Source: an uncultured Aquimarina sp. (GTDB taxonomy: Bacteria > Bacteroidota > Bacteroidia > Flavobacteriales > Flavobacteriaceae). From it: a DNA stretch of 64,000 nucleotides. The notes under the pieces were generated by a model, which saw only the letters and a program-made list of their open reading frames with translations, was not told the origin of the DNA and did no database searches. The position numbers and the translations under genes were made by a program. This document shows, one piece after another, positions 34,546-44,048 of the stretch. Position 1 is the stretch's first letter, and every line of letters begins with the position of its first letter. Where the stretch lies: the NCBI RefSeq assembly GCF_947492405.1, contig NZ_CANLMP010000007.1, positions 186,001 to 250,000 on the forward strand, read 5' to 3'.

Positions 34546-34636
34546 GTATTCAAATAGTTGTTAAAATATTGTTTTTTTTGATTAAAAATCTGAGGAATAG
34601 TTCTTAGACCAAACTCAGCTTTTTAATATAAAATAA

Positions 34637-34673
34637 AAAACCCTTGTTATACTTTTACAATAACAAGGGTTTT
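34637..34673 (-). terminator. Terminator of asd
   Basis: Perfect 14-bp arms, AAAACCCTTGTTAT and its complement, 9-base loop, 19 bases after the asd stop, with a T-run on the minus strand. Confidence 0.85.
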
Positions 34674-34691
34674 ATAATAAAGGTTGGTTAT

Positions 34692-35684
34692 TTAGCCGAT
34701 TAAATTATTTTCTACTAAGTATTCTCCAATCTGTACAGCATTAGTAGCTGCTCCTTTGCGAAGATTATCTGCTACAATCCACATATTAAGAGCATTTTCT
34801 CTAGAATGATCTCTTCTTATTCTACCTACAAAAACATCGTTCTTTCCCTCTGCATAGATTGGCATCGGATATGTATTCGTATCTGGATTATCTTGTACAG
34901 TAACTCCAGAAGTGCTATTTAACAACTGCCGAATTTCATTTTCCTGAAATTCATTGTCAAATTCCAGATTTACACTTTCACTATGTCCTCCAACAACCGG
35001 AATTCGAATGGCTGTAGCAGTAACAGCGATAGTACGATCATCAAGAATTTTCTGAGTCTCATTAACTAACTTCATTTCTTCTTTAGTATATCCATTTTCC
35101 TGAAAAACATCACAATGAGGTATTGCATTACGGTGGATTGGGTATGGATATGCCATTTCGCCCTTTTCACCAGCATATTCATTTTCTAACTGCTGTACTG
35201 CTTTTACTCCAGTTCCTGTGATAGATTGGTAAGTAGAAATAATGGCACGGTTGATCTTATATTTCTTATGTAATGGTCCTAATGCCATCACTAATTGTAT
35301 AGTCGAACAATTAGGATTAGCGATAATCTTATCATCTTTAGTTAAATCCTTAGCATTTATTTCTGGTACGACTAACTTTTTAGACGGATCCATTCTCCAA
35401 GCCGAAGAATTATCGATCACTGTGATTCCAGCATCTGCAAATTTAGGAGCCCATTCCTGAGAAGTACTTCCTCCTGCAGAAAACAATGCTACATCGGGTT
35501 TCATTTCTATAGCAGTGGATAGTCCAACTACTGTAAATTCTTGATTTTTATATGATATCTTTTTACCTATAGATCTTTCTGAGGCTACAGGAATTAATTC
35601 CGTTACCGGAAAATTACGTTCTTCTAGTACTTTTAACATGACTGTACCTACTAATCCAGTGGCACCTACAACAGCTACTTTCAT
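34692..35684 (-). CDS. asd: Aspartate-semialdehyde dehydrogenase
   Basis: 330 residues. NADP-binding GATGLVG (8-14), catalytic Cys in NPNCSTIQ, and the active-site His/Arg region (GGHSESVN). The enzyme reduces aspartyl phosphate to aspartate semialdehyde for lysine, diaminopimelate, threonine and methionine synthesis. Length and motif order are normal. Single gene with its own terminator. Confidence 0.92.
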   Translation of the reverse strand: MKVAVVGATGLVGTVMLKVLEERNFPVTELIPVASERSIGKKISYKNQEFTVVGLSTAIEMKPDVALFSAGGSTSQEWAPKFADAGITVIDNSSAWRMDPSKKLVVPEINAKDLTKDDKIIANPNCSTIQLVMALGPLHKKYKINRAIISTYQSITGTGVKAVQQLENEYAGEKGEMAYPYPIHRNAIPHCDVFQENGYTKEEMKLVNETQKILDDRTIAVTATAIRIPVVGGHSESVNLEFDNEFQENEIRQLLNSTSGVTVQDNPDTNTYPMPIYAEGKNDVFVGRIRRDHSRENALNMWIVADNLRKGAATNAVQIGEYLVENNLIG

Positions 35685-35840
35685 CTGCTTTATTTATTAT
35701 TGACTTCTTAATGACACAAAAATCGGTCTTTGTTTTTAAATTCCAGCAAATGTGCTGATTATTTCTATAAGAATAATGATTTTCTGAGATATTATATCAA
35801 TTTAAACATTTTGTTATTTATTTAACAAAATGTAAAAAAG

Positions 35841-35864
35841 AACCGCTCTGTTTATAGAGCGGTT
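35841..35864 (-). terminator. Terminator of mscL
   Basis: Arms AACCGCTCT (35841-35849) and AGAGCGGTT (35856-35864); CTTTTTTAC follows on the minus strand. Confidence 0.8.
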
Positions 35865-35920
35865 TAGTTAGAATATGTAGTATAGCGGTAGCTATAGATA
35901 ATTCTTTTAGTATAGAGATT

Positions 35921-36337
35921 TTATTTTTTAAGTAAATCTCTGATTTCAGCTAATAACTCTTCTTGAGTTGGACCAGCCGGTGCTGCAGGAGCTTCCTCTT
36001 CTTTCTTTTTAGATTTTTCATAAGCTTTAAGAACAATAAAAATGAAAAGACCTACTATGATAAAGTTGATAATCGCTTGAATAAGGTTTCCATAAGTCAT
36101 AACTGCTGCTCCAGCTTCAGTTGCAGCTGCCAGAGTCGCATATTCTCCACCATCTAAAGCAATGAATTTTTGAGTAAAATCGGTTCCACCCGTAATAACA
36201 CCAACGATAGGCATAATAATATCCGCAACAGCAGAGCCTACAATTTTATTAAATGCACCTCCAATAACAACAGCTGTTGCTAATGCTACGATATCTCCCT
36301 TTAATAAGAAAGACTTAAAATCTTTAAAAAATCCCAT
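35921..36337 (-). CDS. mscL: Large-conductance mechanosensitive channel MscL
   Basis: 138 residues. N-terminal amphipathic FFKDFKSFLLKGDIVALATAVVIGGAF, TM1 with GGAFNKIVGS, TM2 INFIIVGLFIFIVLKA, and an acidic-basic C-terminal helix. MscL opens under hypo-osmotic stretch of the inner membrane. The loop between helices (GGEYATLAAATEAG) is slightly longer than in Escherichia coli. Confidence 0.92.
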   Translation of the reverse strand: MGFFKDFKSFLLKGDIVALATAVVIGGAFNKIVGSAVADIIMPIVGVITGGTDFTQKFIALDGGEYATLAAATEAGAAVMTYGNLIQAIINFIIVGLFIFIVLKAYEKSKKKEEEAPAAPAGPTQEELLAEIRDLLKK

Positions 36338-36437
36338 TTTATTATATTTAGATAATTAGTATGCTACTAATTTAACAAAAATTAAGAGACAAATTAAGAA
36401 TTACTGTAGGCTTAAAAATTACGTTTTTCGATAAAAA

Positions 36438-37550
36438 TCAATTATTATCGATAATAATACGTTTTACTCTAGGAGAGATTGCTGTTAAGAGTTCATAAGA
36501 AATAGTACCAGCATCTTCGGCGATAATGGCAGCAGATGATGTATTGTCAAAAATAATTACCTCATCACCTTCTTTACAATCAATATCAGTGATGTCTATC
36601 ATAATCATATCCATACATACATTACCAATAATAAAGGCCTTTTTACCAAGTATGGTAACAAAACCTTTTTTGTTTCCATATTGTCTGCCGATACCATCTG
36701 CATGTCCGATTGGAATGGTCGCAGTTTTGGTAAAGTTGTCTGCCTTAAAAGCTCTGTTGTATCCCAGAGTTTCTCCAGGTTCTAACATATGAATCTGTGA
36801 GATAATGGATTTTAAAGATGCTACAGGTTTTAATTCAGTATCATAAATTGTATCGTTACCATATCCATATAAACCTATTCCTGTTCGTACCATATCAAAA
36901 TGCGCTTCGGGGTAGTTTAGTACTCCCGAAGTGTTAGATTGATGAAGCATGGGTGTGTAACCCAATTTGGAAATCATTTCTGAAGCAGTTTTCTTAAATG
37001 AATCGATTTGATTTAAAGTAAACTCTTTCTCATTATGGTCTTCACTTGCCGCTAGATGAGAAAATAATGATTGTATTTTGACTGTGTTAGTTTTGTTTAA
37101 ATGATCTATGATGTATTCCACATCGTTCTCCCAAAACCCAATACGATTTAATCCAGTATTAAACTTAATATGAACAGGATATTCCTTTTGCTTTTCAGTC
37201 TCAGCTATTGCTATAAATTCTCTTAAAACTCTTGGACTATACAGACTAGGTTCTAGTTTATAATGTATTAATGCTAAAAAATTTATGGGTTGCGGATGTA
37301 GTACAAGAATAAGAGTTTTGATTCCTGCTTCTCGTAACGCAATTCCTTCAGAAACATAGGCGACAGCAAAATAATCGGCTCCTATTTTCTCCAAATGCTT
37401 TGCCATTACTAAAGCATCACTACCATAACCAGCAGCTTTTACTACAGCTAATAGTTTTACTTCTGGTTTGAGCTTACTTCTTAAATAGTTATAATTATGA
37501 GTAAGGTGCGCCAGGTTAATTTCCAGAACTGTTTCTTTTACACTACTCAT
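36438..37550 (-). CDS. alr: Alanine racemase
   Basis: 370 residues. PLP-binding Lys38 in VVKAAGYGSDA and the second-base Tyr in LGYNRAF (about 265). It makes D-alanine for peptidoglycan. Its start overlaps the end of tdk by 8 bases, so the two are translationally coupled. Normal length. Confidence 0.9.
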   Translation of the reverse strand: MSSVKETVLEINLAHLTHNYNYLRSKLKPEVKLLAVVKAAGYGSDALVMAKHLEKIGADYFAVAYVSEGIALREAGIKTLILVLHPQPINFLALIHYKLEPSLYSPRVLREFIAIAETEKQKEYPVHIKFNTGLNRIGFWENDVEYIIDHLNKTNTVKIQSLFSHLAASEDHNEKEFTLNQIDSFKKTASEMISKLGYTPMLHQSNTSGVLNYPEAHFDMVRTGIGLYGYGNDTIYDTELKPVASLKSIISQIHMLEPGETLGYNRAFKADNFTKTATIPIGHADGIGRQYGNKKGFVTILGKKAFIIGNVCMDMIMIDITDIDCKEGDEVIIFDNTSSAAIIAEDAGTISYELLTAISPRVKRIIIDNN

Positions 37551-38190
37551 TAGGTTTTTCAGAATTTTTAGATAATTCTTTAGGATCAGTAACCTCTATT
37601 TCTTTCACTTTTTCTCTTAAAGAAGCTTTGTAATATGCGGCACGACTTAATGGTTCGTACTCATCGGTTTCTCCGAGTAATACTAAATCATCTTTTTTTG
37701 ATTTCCGAAAACTAAACTGGGCAAGATTACCGGTTCGCGTGCAAACAGCATGAACTTTGGTAACATATTCTGCAGTAGCCATTAGTGCTGGCATCGGTCC
37801 AAAAGGATTTCCTTTAAAATCCATATCTAATCCAGCAACGATTACTCGGATACCTTTATTAGCTAAATCATTACAGACACTTACAATTTCATCATCAAAA
37901 AACTGTGCTTCATCAATGCCCACTACATCACAGGTATCCGCCAGAATTCTAATATTAGCTGCTGCCGGAACCGGAGTAGAACGAATCTCATTAGCATCGT
38001 GAGAAACTACCATTTCGTCATCATAACGAACGTCGATGGCAGGTTTAAAAATTTCAACTTTTTGTTTGGCAAACTGTGCGCGTTTAAGTCTGCGAATCAA
38101 TTCTTCGGTCTTACCCGAAAACATCGAACCACAGATAACTTCTATCCACCCAAATTGCTCTTTATGATTTACCGTATTTTCGAGAAACAT
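37543..38190 (-). CDS. tdk: Thymidine kinase, type II
   Basis: 215 residues. P-loop GSMFSGKTEEL (22-32), DEAQFF (catalytic Asp/Glu region) and zinc/lasso region CTRTGNLAQFS. The usual four zinc Cys are reduced; only VHAVC is clear, as in some Bacteroidota enzymes. It phosphorylates thymidine in salvage. First gene of the tdk-alr pair. Confidence 0.9.
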   Translation of the reverse strand: MFLENTVNHKEQFGWIEVICGSMFSGKTEELIRRLKRAQFAKQKVEIFKPAIDVRYDDEMVVSHDANEIRSTPVPAAANIRILADTCDVVGIDEAQFFDDEIVSVCNDLANKGIRVIVAGLDMDFKGNPFGPMPALMATAEYVTKVHAVCTRTGNLAQFSFRKSKKDDLVLLGETDEYEPLSRAAYYKASLREKVKEIEVTDPKELSKNSEKPNE

Positions 38191-38232
38191 TTTGTATTTT
38201 TCAGCGTCAATTAAAAGAAACCCTACTCCTTT

Positions 38233-38298
38233 AATACCAAATAAAATGTAAGATCATAATATGAAACAATCTTACATTTCACTTTATTATTTGGTATT
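38233..38298. repeat. Two-layer inverted repeat between tdk and the divergent gene
   Basis: Outer arms AATACCAAAT (38233-38242) / ATTTGGTATT (38289-38298) and inner arms AAATGTAAGAT (38244-38254) / ATCTTACATTT (38269-38279) make a 66-bp palindrome with a 14-base apex. No T-run follows. It lies in the shared upstream region of tdk and the gene at 38362. It may be an operator pair, a leader hairpin or a remnant of a small mobile repeat. Confidence 0.5.
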
Positions 38299-38361
38299 GC
38301 TCTAAAGATGAGGTAAATTTATTAAAAAACAAAAAGCATAGCTCAAACGAACAAGAAAGTT

Positions 38362-39162
38362 ATGAAGAAGAAATTGGAAGCAGAACTAATAAGCATTGCT
38401 CATAAGATACTACAAGGTAAGGATAGATCGACCTTGCCACAATTACAGGAAGAGGCGAGACAGCTATACGAAAAATTAAGTATTCTAAATTTTGCAGAAT
38501 CTCATTTTGCTGATACCCAACCTACAATTTGGCAGATTAAAAGGGTTTTGGAAGAACAAAATACCTCGGAGATTCACGAAGAAGCTATAAAAAAGGTACA
38601 ACCCAAACCGATTATTAGCTTAGAGGAAGAACCGGAAGCAGAAGAGACTTCTGCAACGATGTTTAATCTTGGAAATAAAGCGATTGAACCACCCGTAGAG
38701 GAATTCGAAGAACAAAAACCTGAAATCGTTATTGAAAAAATCAATGAGAAGGTGACTGAAGACCTCTTTGTTCCTGTTCCAAAATTTACGGAAGAAAATG
38801 TTTCATTATCAGAACCAGTATATGAAAAAAATGATAAAGAAGAGATCGGATCAGTACCACAAAGCATGCCAATTTTGGACAAAGTCAATGATGTAGATGA
38901 AAAACCAAAATCACTGAATGACCAATTAAAAAAAGGAATAAATATCGGTCTTAATGATCGTTTGGCTTTTATAAAACATTTGTTTGATGGAAGTTCTACC
39001 GATTATAATCGTGTGCTTTCGCAACTGAATACATTAAATAGTAAAAGTGGAGCGCGACAATTTGTTAAGAATATGGTGAAACCAGATTATAATAATTGGG
39101 TAGGAAAAGAGGAATATGAAGAACGTTTTATGGAGATTGTCACTAATAAATATGAATTCTAA
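38362..39162 (+). CDS. Cytoplasmic conserved protein with acidic middle region, Bacteroidota type
   Basis: 266 residues, no signal or membrane helix. A helical N-terminus (1-55), a long acidic, Glu/Pro-rich low-complexity middle (about 70-180), and a conserved C-terminal block (about 190-266; IGLNDRLAFIKHLFDGS, YNRVLSQLNTL, DYNNWVGKEEYEERF). The C-terminal block is a common hypothetical family in Flavobacteriia; I know no function for it. Confidence 0.65.
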   Translation: MKKKLEAELISIAHKILQGKDRSTLPQLQEEARQLYEKLSILNFAESHFADTQPTIWQIKRVLEEQNTSEIHEEAIKKVQPKPIISLEEEPEAEETSATMFNLGNKAIEPPVEEFEEQKPEIVIEKINEKVTEDLFVPVPKFTEENVSLSEPVYEKNDKEEIGSVPQSMPILDKVNDVDEKPKSLNDQLKKGINIGLNDRLAFIKHLFDGSSTDYNRVLSQLNTLNSKSGARQFVKNMVKPDYNNWVGKEEYEERFMEIVTNKYEF

Positions 39163-39222
39163 GTAAGGATTAATGTTTTTTAATCACTAAAGACCTCAAG
39201 TAATAAAACAACAACAATTTAT

Positions 39223-39570
39223 ATGAAAATTATCTACTGGATTGCTACGATAGCAATGTGTGGAATTATGTTATTTTCTGCACAGATGTATTTTAGGAAT
39301 ACCGAAATGGTAAGAGGATTTTTTGAAAACCTTGATTATCCAACCTATTTGGTTATACCTCTTGCTATTGCTAAAATAGGAGGAATTATTGTGATTCTAA
39401 CTAATAAAATAAAGTGGTTAAAAGAATGGGCGTATGCTGGATTCTTTTTTGATATGGTATTAGCCTATACCGCACATTATATGAAAGATGATGGTCAAGG
39501 ATTATTTGCTACTTTAGGATTGATATTTTTAATCGTATCATATGCAACCGGTAAAAAAGTAAGGCCTTAA
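39223..39570 (+). CDS. DoxX-like small membrane protein
   Basis: 115 residues, four helices. AQMYFRNTEMVRGFFENLDYPTYLVIPLAIAKIGGI and KEWAYAGFFFDMVLAYTAHYM match the DoxX_2 branch. It ends 3 bases before rsmI, so the two likely share a transcript. Function unknown. Confidence 0.75.
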   Translation: MKIIYWIATIAMCGIMLFSAQMYFRNTEMVRGFFENLDYPTYLVIPLAIAKIGGIIVILTNKIKWLKEWAYAGFFFDMVLAYTAHYMKDDGQGLFATLGLIFLIVSYATGKKVRP

Positions 39571-39573
39571 TAT

Positions 39574-40245
39574 ATGTCTAAATTATACTTAGTTCCTACG
39601 CCTATTGGTAACTTGGAAGATATGACTTTTAGGGCTATTAAAGTACTCAAAGAAGTTGATTTAATTTTAGCCGAAGATACCCGTACCAGTGGAAAATTAC
39701 TGAAACATTATGAAATTATGACACATATGCAGAGTCATCATATGCATAATGAACATAAAACTACAGAAAGTATTGTTAGAAGATTACAAAGTGGCGAAAC
39801 GGTCGCATTAATAAGTGATGCAGGAACTCCGGCTATTAGTGATCCTGGGTTTTTACTAACCAGAGCATGTGTAGAAAATAATATCGAGGTAGAATGTTTA
39901 CCAGGAGCAACTGCGTTTGTCCCAGCTTTAGTTAATAGTGGATTGCCAAATGACAAGTTTGTTTTCGAAGGGTTTCTTCCGGTAAAAAAAGGAAGACAAA
40001 CCAGACTCAAAATATTAGCAGAAGAAACCAGAACTATGATCTTTTATGAATCCCCTCATAAGCTTATAAAAACATTAGGAAATTTTGTAGAATACTTTGG
40101 ATCGGAAAGATTGGTTTCCGTGTCCAGAGAATTAAGCAAGCTCCACGAAGAAACCGTTAGGGGAACTGCTCAAGAAGTACTTTCTCATTTTGAAAATAAA
40201 CCTCCCAAAGGAGAAATAGTTATTGTGGTTGGAGGTAAAAAATAA
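39574..40245 (+). CDS. rsmI: 16S rRNA (cytidine1402-2'-O)-methyltransferase RsmI
   Basis: 223 residues. PTPIGNLEDMTFRAIKVL at the N-terminus, AEDTRTSGKLL, and SDAGTPAISDPG are the tetrapyrrole-methylase-fold motifs of RsmI. It methylates C1402 in the ribosomal P site. The protein is shorter than the E. coli one, lacking its C-terminal extension, as is usual in Bacteroidota. Followed by a HopJ-like gene 3 bases later. Confidence 0.92.
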   Translation: MSKLYLVPTPIGNLEDMTFRAIKVLKEVDLILAEDTRTSGKLLKHYEIMTHMQSHHMHNEHKTTESIVRRLQSGETVALISDAGTPAISDPGFLLTRACVENNIEVECLPGATAFVPALVNSGLPNDKFVFEGFLPVKKGRQTRLKILAEETRTMIFYESPHKLIKTLGNFVEYFGSERLVSVSRELSKLHEETVRGTAQEVLSHFENKPPKGEIVIVVGGKK

Positions 40246-40248
40246 TAT

Positions 40249-40596
40249 ATGAACATATCAGAATTTATTAAAAAACTTAGAAACACTACAGCAGAAATAA
40301 CATTTCAGAATACAATGGATATTATAGATGCTCATTATAGTTTTGAACCTGTATCTTTTGTTAATGGAAATATGACCAATCAAGCTGGAGAAAACTCTGG
40401 TTCTTGTAAATTATTTTCTTTTGCAAAATTGCAAAACCTGGAGAAAGAAGAAACATTACATTGTTTTGGAAAGTATTATAGAGATGTTCTCGAAAACCCT
40501 GAAGGAACAGATCACCAAAATATTCGTAATTTTATGAAAGAAGGATGGAGTGGAATATCTTTTGAAGGTCAGGCACTAACCAAAAGACTCTTATAG
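40249..40596 (+). CDS. HopJ-type family protein
   Basis: 115 residues. The pattern FQNTMDIIDAHYSFEPVSF, AGENSGSCKLF and KYYRDVL matches the HopJ family, named after a Pseudomonas type III effector but widely present in free-living bacteria without type III secretion. No secretion system is nearby, so a housekeeping role is more likely. Function unknown. Confidence 0.75.
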   Translation: MNISEFIKKLRNTTAEITFQNTMDIIDAHYSFEPVSFVNGNMTNQAGENSGSCKLFSFAKLQNLEKEETLHCFGKYYRDVLENPEGTDHQNIRNFMKEGWSGISFEGQALTKRLL

Positions 40597-40930
40597 TTTA
40601 TCATCATCGCTATTCAAGCTTTTTCCGATTTCATCGATTGTTTTTAAGCTTACTGCTGCCTCATTAGAAGATTAATTTCTAAAGAAGGATATGCGTTGTA
40701 TAGCGGTATTTTTTGAATCTAGTAATGAACTTGTTATAAAGACTTCTTTAAAAGATTTCTTATTTTAAAAAGTTGATCCTTCTGTAACTTTTTCCTGTTT
40801 GTGAATACCAATAGTCATAAAGCACACCAGAATAATAAAAAGATACTTATAGATGGAAACATTTATAATAAATGATTTTTTGAAATTTGGTTTGTTTTAA
40901 ATACCATAAACCAATTTAAAAATCACAAGT
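40597..40930. other. Intergenic region without an intact gene
   Basis: No intact frame. On the minus strand bases about 40600-40665 could encode a protein-like stretch (LKTIDEIGKSLNSDDD) that ends at a stop but is closed upstream by TAA with no start; it may be the remnant of a lost gene. Otherwise nothing is supported. Confidence 0.3.
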
Positions 40931-41629
40931 ATCTCTAAACGTTTTGATTATAGTATAATTATTGTTGCTTTAGTAGTAGTTGTACTATGGCAGTTACCCT
41001 ATTTTGGATGGTTTCAATATCCTTTTCATTTATTAGGAACCTGGTTTCATGAAATGGGTCACGGACTAACTGCCTTGTTAGTAGGTGGTAATTTTGAGTA
41101 TTTAGAAATTTATGAAAACGGAGGAGGTGTTGCCTATTATCACTTAGGAGGAAGCTATCTTTCATCTTCTATTGGTAATGCATTAGTAGCTGCAGGCGGA
41201 TTATTAGGGCCAGCAATTGTGGGAGCGTTATTAATTGTATCAGCAAAATCGCATAGAAGTTCTATGATCGCTCTCAGAATACTGATAGGTGTTATGGTAC
41301 TTTCCTTATTGCTATGGATCAGGTCTTTCTGGGGAGTGGCGGTAATGAGCAGTTTTGCTGTACTTTTATTTATTATTACCCTATTTAAAAGTAGAAAGTT
41401 AGAAGTAGTAGTAATTCTTTTTTTAGGCCTACAGTCCGTATTAAGTACTTATCTTCAGTTAGATTATTTATTTACAAAACAGTTCGAAAGAGATGGTGCT
41501 ATTCAGATTTCTGATACGCAGGCTATTGCTCAGAACACCATCGGGACCTATTGGATATGGGCCATTCTTATCATTATAATAAGCATCTATTTACTTTGGA
41601 AGAGTTTTCGATATTATTTTAAGAGATAA
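40931..41629 (+). CDS. M50-like zinc metallopeptidase, start codon not canonical
   Basis: The frame is open from 40910. The zinc motif HEMGH (41048-41062) needs residues upstream of the only nearby ATG (41054, inside the motif), and an N-terminal helix IIIVALVVVVLWQLPYFGW is encoded ahead of it. No ATG, GTG or TTG exists in frame between the upstream TAA (40907) and the motif, so translation may begin at an ATC (40931 or 40922), or the start has been lost. About five helices follow, ending in a basic tail. M50 peptidases cut within or near the membrane; this resembles the peptidase M50B-like family. Substrate unknown. Confidence 0.6.
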   Translation: MSKRFDYSIIIVALVVVVLWQLPYFGWFQYPFHLLGTWFHEMGHGLTALLVGGNFEYLEIYENGGGVAYYHLGGSYLSSSIGNALVAAGGLLGPAIVGALLIVSAKSHRSSMIALRILIGVMVLSLLLWIRSFWGVAVMSSFAVLLFIITLFKSRKLEVVVILFLGLQSVLSTYLQLDYLFTKQFERDGAIQISDTQAIAQNTIGTYWIWAILIIIISIYLLWKSFRYYFKR

Positions 41630-41771
41630 AAGCCCTAGAACATGAGTAATTGTTCTATGTGGAAAACCCCTGTTTTAATAGGGTAATTACCCAATAATAC
41701 TCAGTACATTCTTTGTTGAGTCATTTTTTGTTTAGTTTTAAGATATTTTTAATCACTTAATTAAAACCACA

Positions 41772-42566
41772 ATGGAAAACGTACTCACACAATCAAAAGA
41801 AATACTTGAATATGAAGGTATTCTTTCAAAAGAATTTTTCGAAAGTTATATAAATAACTGGGCTACAGAAGAGGTATTATTACTAGCCAGACATTTTCAT
41901 AAACTTAACGATACAAAAACACAATTTGAACGAGTAGATCGCTTTACTGCTGGCCCATCCGGAGTTGATATACTCAATGCAGTAAAACCTTATGGAATTG
42001 AAATTTTTAGGATTTATATGAGTCTTGATGGAGAAAGTAAAGATGATTTTACCTTTATTCCTATTATATATTTACTGTTAAAAGATGGTCTCGAAATAGC
42101 ATTCCCTCTTATTCCAAAAGGAAGAGATAAATTAAATCCAGGAGTGATAGAAGAAACGGTAAATAGTGGTGGTCAGATAGTACCAGGTATTTTTAAGCAG
42201 ATGATTACTCAAAATTGGGATGTCTTTGATGTTAATTTAATCGATGATCTTTTTGTTGCGGTGGACTCAGATACAAGAGGAAGACTTAGAGTTGATTTTT
42301 ATGAGATAAATGGCGATCTACTTACTTTTATTAATGATAGCATCCTTGGTAATATTGAGGATTTTACTTTATACCCAGGAGTAGATATGAATAAATTTCA
42401 GAATAGAAATCTAATCTCTTTTACTCCTACTATCGGTATAGTGCCTAAAGAAACGGTCATAACAGATATTATATCCAGACATTCTATAATGGAAATCCCT
42501 AAAGGAGAAGGAGGTGAGATTTTTATGGAATACCTTAGACCTTGTCCTCCGACATGTCCTAAGTAA
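41772..42566 (+). CDS. Hypothetical protein, no recognised family
   Basis: 264 residues, no signal peptide or membrane helix. An N-terminal helical part (1-60; FFESYINNWATEEVLLLARHF) precedes a mixed alpha/beta region. The C-terminus has the unusual Cys/Pro tail RPCPPTCPK. The gene is not closely linked to neighbours (44 bases to the next start). No function can be assigned. Confidence 0.55.
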   Translation: MENVLTQSKEILEYEGILSKEFFESYINNWATEEVLLLARHFHKLNDTKTQFERVDRFTAGPSGVDILNAVKPYGIEIFRIYMSLDGESKDDFTFIPIIYLLLKDGLEIAFPLIPKGRDKLNPGVIEETVNSGGQIVPGIFKQMITQNWDVFDVNLIDDLFVAVDSDTRGRLRVDFYEINGDLLTFINDSILGNIEDFTLYPGVDMNKFQNRNLISFTPTIGIVPKETVITDIISRHSIMEIPKGEGGEIFMEYLRPCPPTCPK

Positions 42567-42609
42567 TAAAACTAGATGAAATCTTAATTTGGTTTAAAAA
42601 ACAAGCTTG

Positions 42610-43260
42610 ATGAGTAAAATTTTATTTGAAAATTTAACACTAGTTGCTTCGGTTATTTTGCTAGTTCCCATCCTAGTGTCTATTTTTAGATTCAGATTTT
42701 TGGATTCATCTCAAAAAAAATTATTAGTTCTAGTTTTGACTACGGGTTTAGTGGAAATAATCTCTTGGATACTTTGGTATAAAAAAATGAATAACTTACC
42801 ATTATATCATTTTTACGCAGTGATTGAATTTTTGCTGATCATTAATATATACAGAAAAGTATTATCTGGACTATTCTCTAAAAATTTCTTTATTATTCTG
42901 GGGATTGGTTTTGTAATATTTTCTTTGGCTAATACCTTATTTTTTCAGGATTTGTATACCTTTAATTCTAATGTGACAACTCTTATAGGATTACTGGTTA
43001 TTTTTTTTAGTTTAAGCTATTTTTATGCTTTATTAAAAGAAGTAAAATATAGCGCTTTAGAAACTAATCCAATGTTTTGGATCAATTCTGGGTTTTTGAT
43101 ATATTTTTCGAGTAACTTAATACTGTTTTTTATTAATAACAATATGTTCAAGGGATCTACCGAAGCAAGTTATTTGGTTTGGGGACTTCATGCTATTGTA
43201 AACATTGTATTGACTGTTTTTTATACCATTGCTTTATGGGTGAATCCGAAGAAGCCATAA
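42610..43260 (+). CDS. Multi-pass membrane protein preceding a histidine kinase
   Basis: 216 residues from ATG 42610 (a TTG precedes it at 42607). Seven hydrophobic helices. Such proteins are commonly encoded just before HisKA_3 kinases in Bacteroidota and may serve as their membrane sensing partner. The kinase gene overlaps its last 25 bases, so coupled translation is likely. No family name known. Confidence 0.65.
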   Translation: MSKILFENLTLVASVILLVPILVSIFRFRFLDSSQKKLLVLVLTTGLVEIISWILWYKKMNNLPLYHFYAVIEFLLIINIYRKVLSGLFSKNFFIILGIGFVIFSLANTLFFQDLYTFNSNVTTLIGLLVIFFSLSYFYALLKEVKYSALETNPMFWINSGFLIYFSSNLILFFINNNMFKGSTEASYLVWGLHAIVNIVLTVFYTIALWVNPKKP

Positions 43261-44018
43261 CACTAAAGATCATCATTATTGGTATGGTGGTAATTTTTTT
43301 GCTATCACTATCAGTGATTATGTTTTTTATTGTATACCAACGCAGATTACTTGCTCAGCAAAAAAAGCATCAAAAGACAGAGTCAGATTATCAAAAAGAA
43401 TTACTGAAAACGGCTATCCAGAGTCAGGAGGAGGAACGCACTAGAATAGCTAAAGAGTTACACGATGATGTAGGCGCTATGCTTACGACGACTAAACTTT
43501 ATATTGGTCAGATAGAACCAGAATTGTCGCCAGAAGAGTTAACAGGCATAGCGGATAAAATAGGAGGATTTTTTGACGATATGATCCAGAGTGTACGCAG
43601 TATTTCTCAGGATCTAAGACCAGTTGTATTAGAGAAGTTAGGCTTCTTAGAAGCTATTGATAGCTTGGTACAAACGATAAAGGATTCAGGAAAAATCAAA
43701 ATTTCTTTTGTAAATAATACTACACAGCCTATAGCTAAAACAAAGGAGTTGAATATTTATAGAATCATCCAGGAGTTAATTACCAATACACTTAAGCATG
43801 CAGAAGCTTCAGATATAAAAATTGAGATGAAGAATCAAAATGATTCATTAATAATTGTATATGAGGATAATGGAAAGGGACTAGATCAAAAACAACTTCA
43901 ATACAGAAAAGGATTAGGACTAAAAAACATTGAAAGTAGGTTGTCTGTTTTATCAGGAACCATTAGTTTTTTAGAAGAAAAATCCGGAATGAAAGTTCAA
44001 CTAAAAATACCAGAATGA
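43236..44018 (+). CDS. Sensor histidine kinase, HisKA_3 type
   Basis: 260 residues from ATG 43236. One membrane helix (about 10-32), coiled linker, HisKA_3 motif ERTRIAKELHDDVGAML with phosphorylated His, and HATPase motifs QELITNTLKHAEA (N box), EDNGKGLD (G1) and GLGLKNIESR. Short input domain, so the preceding membrane protein may sense the signal. Directly upstream of its NarL-type regulator. Confidence 0.88.
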   Translation: MGESEEAITLKIIIIGMVVIFLLSLSVIMFFIVYQRRLLAQQKKHQKTESDYQKELLKTAIQSQEEERTRIAKELHDDVGAMLTTTKLYIGQIEPELSPEELTGIADKIGGFFDDMIQSVRSISQDLRPVVLEKLGFLEAIDSLVQTIKDSGKIKISFVNNTTQPIAKTKELNIYRIIQELITNTLKHAEASDIKIEMKNQNDSLIIVYEDNGKGLDQKQLQYRKGLGLKNIESRLSVLSGTISFLEEKSGMKVQLKIPE

Positions 44019-44048
44019 GTACTCTTAACAACCTAAAAGATAACAACC

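Noticed and set aside
40249..40596. Type III effector HopJ
   Set aside because: The family is broad and no type III secretion genes are near; a secreted effector role is not supported.
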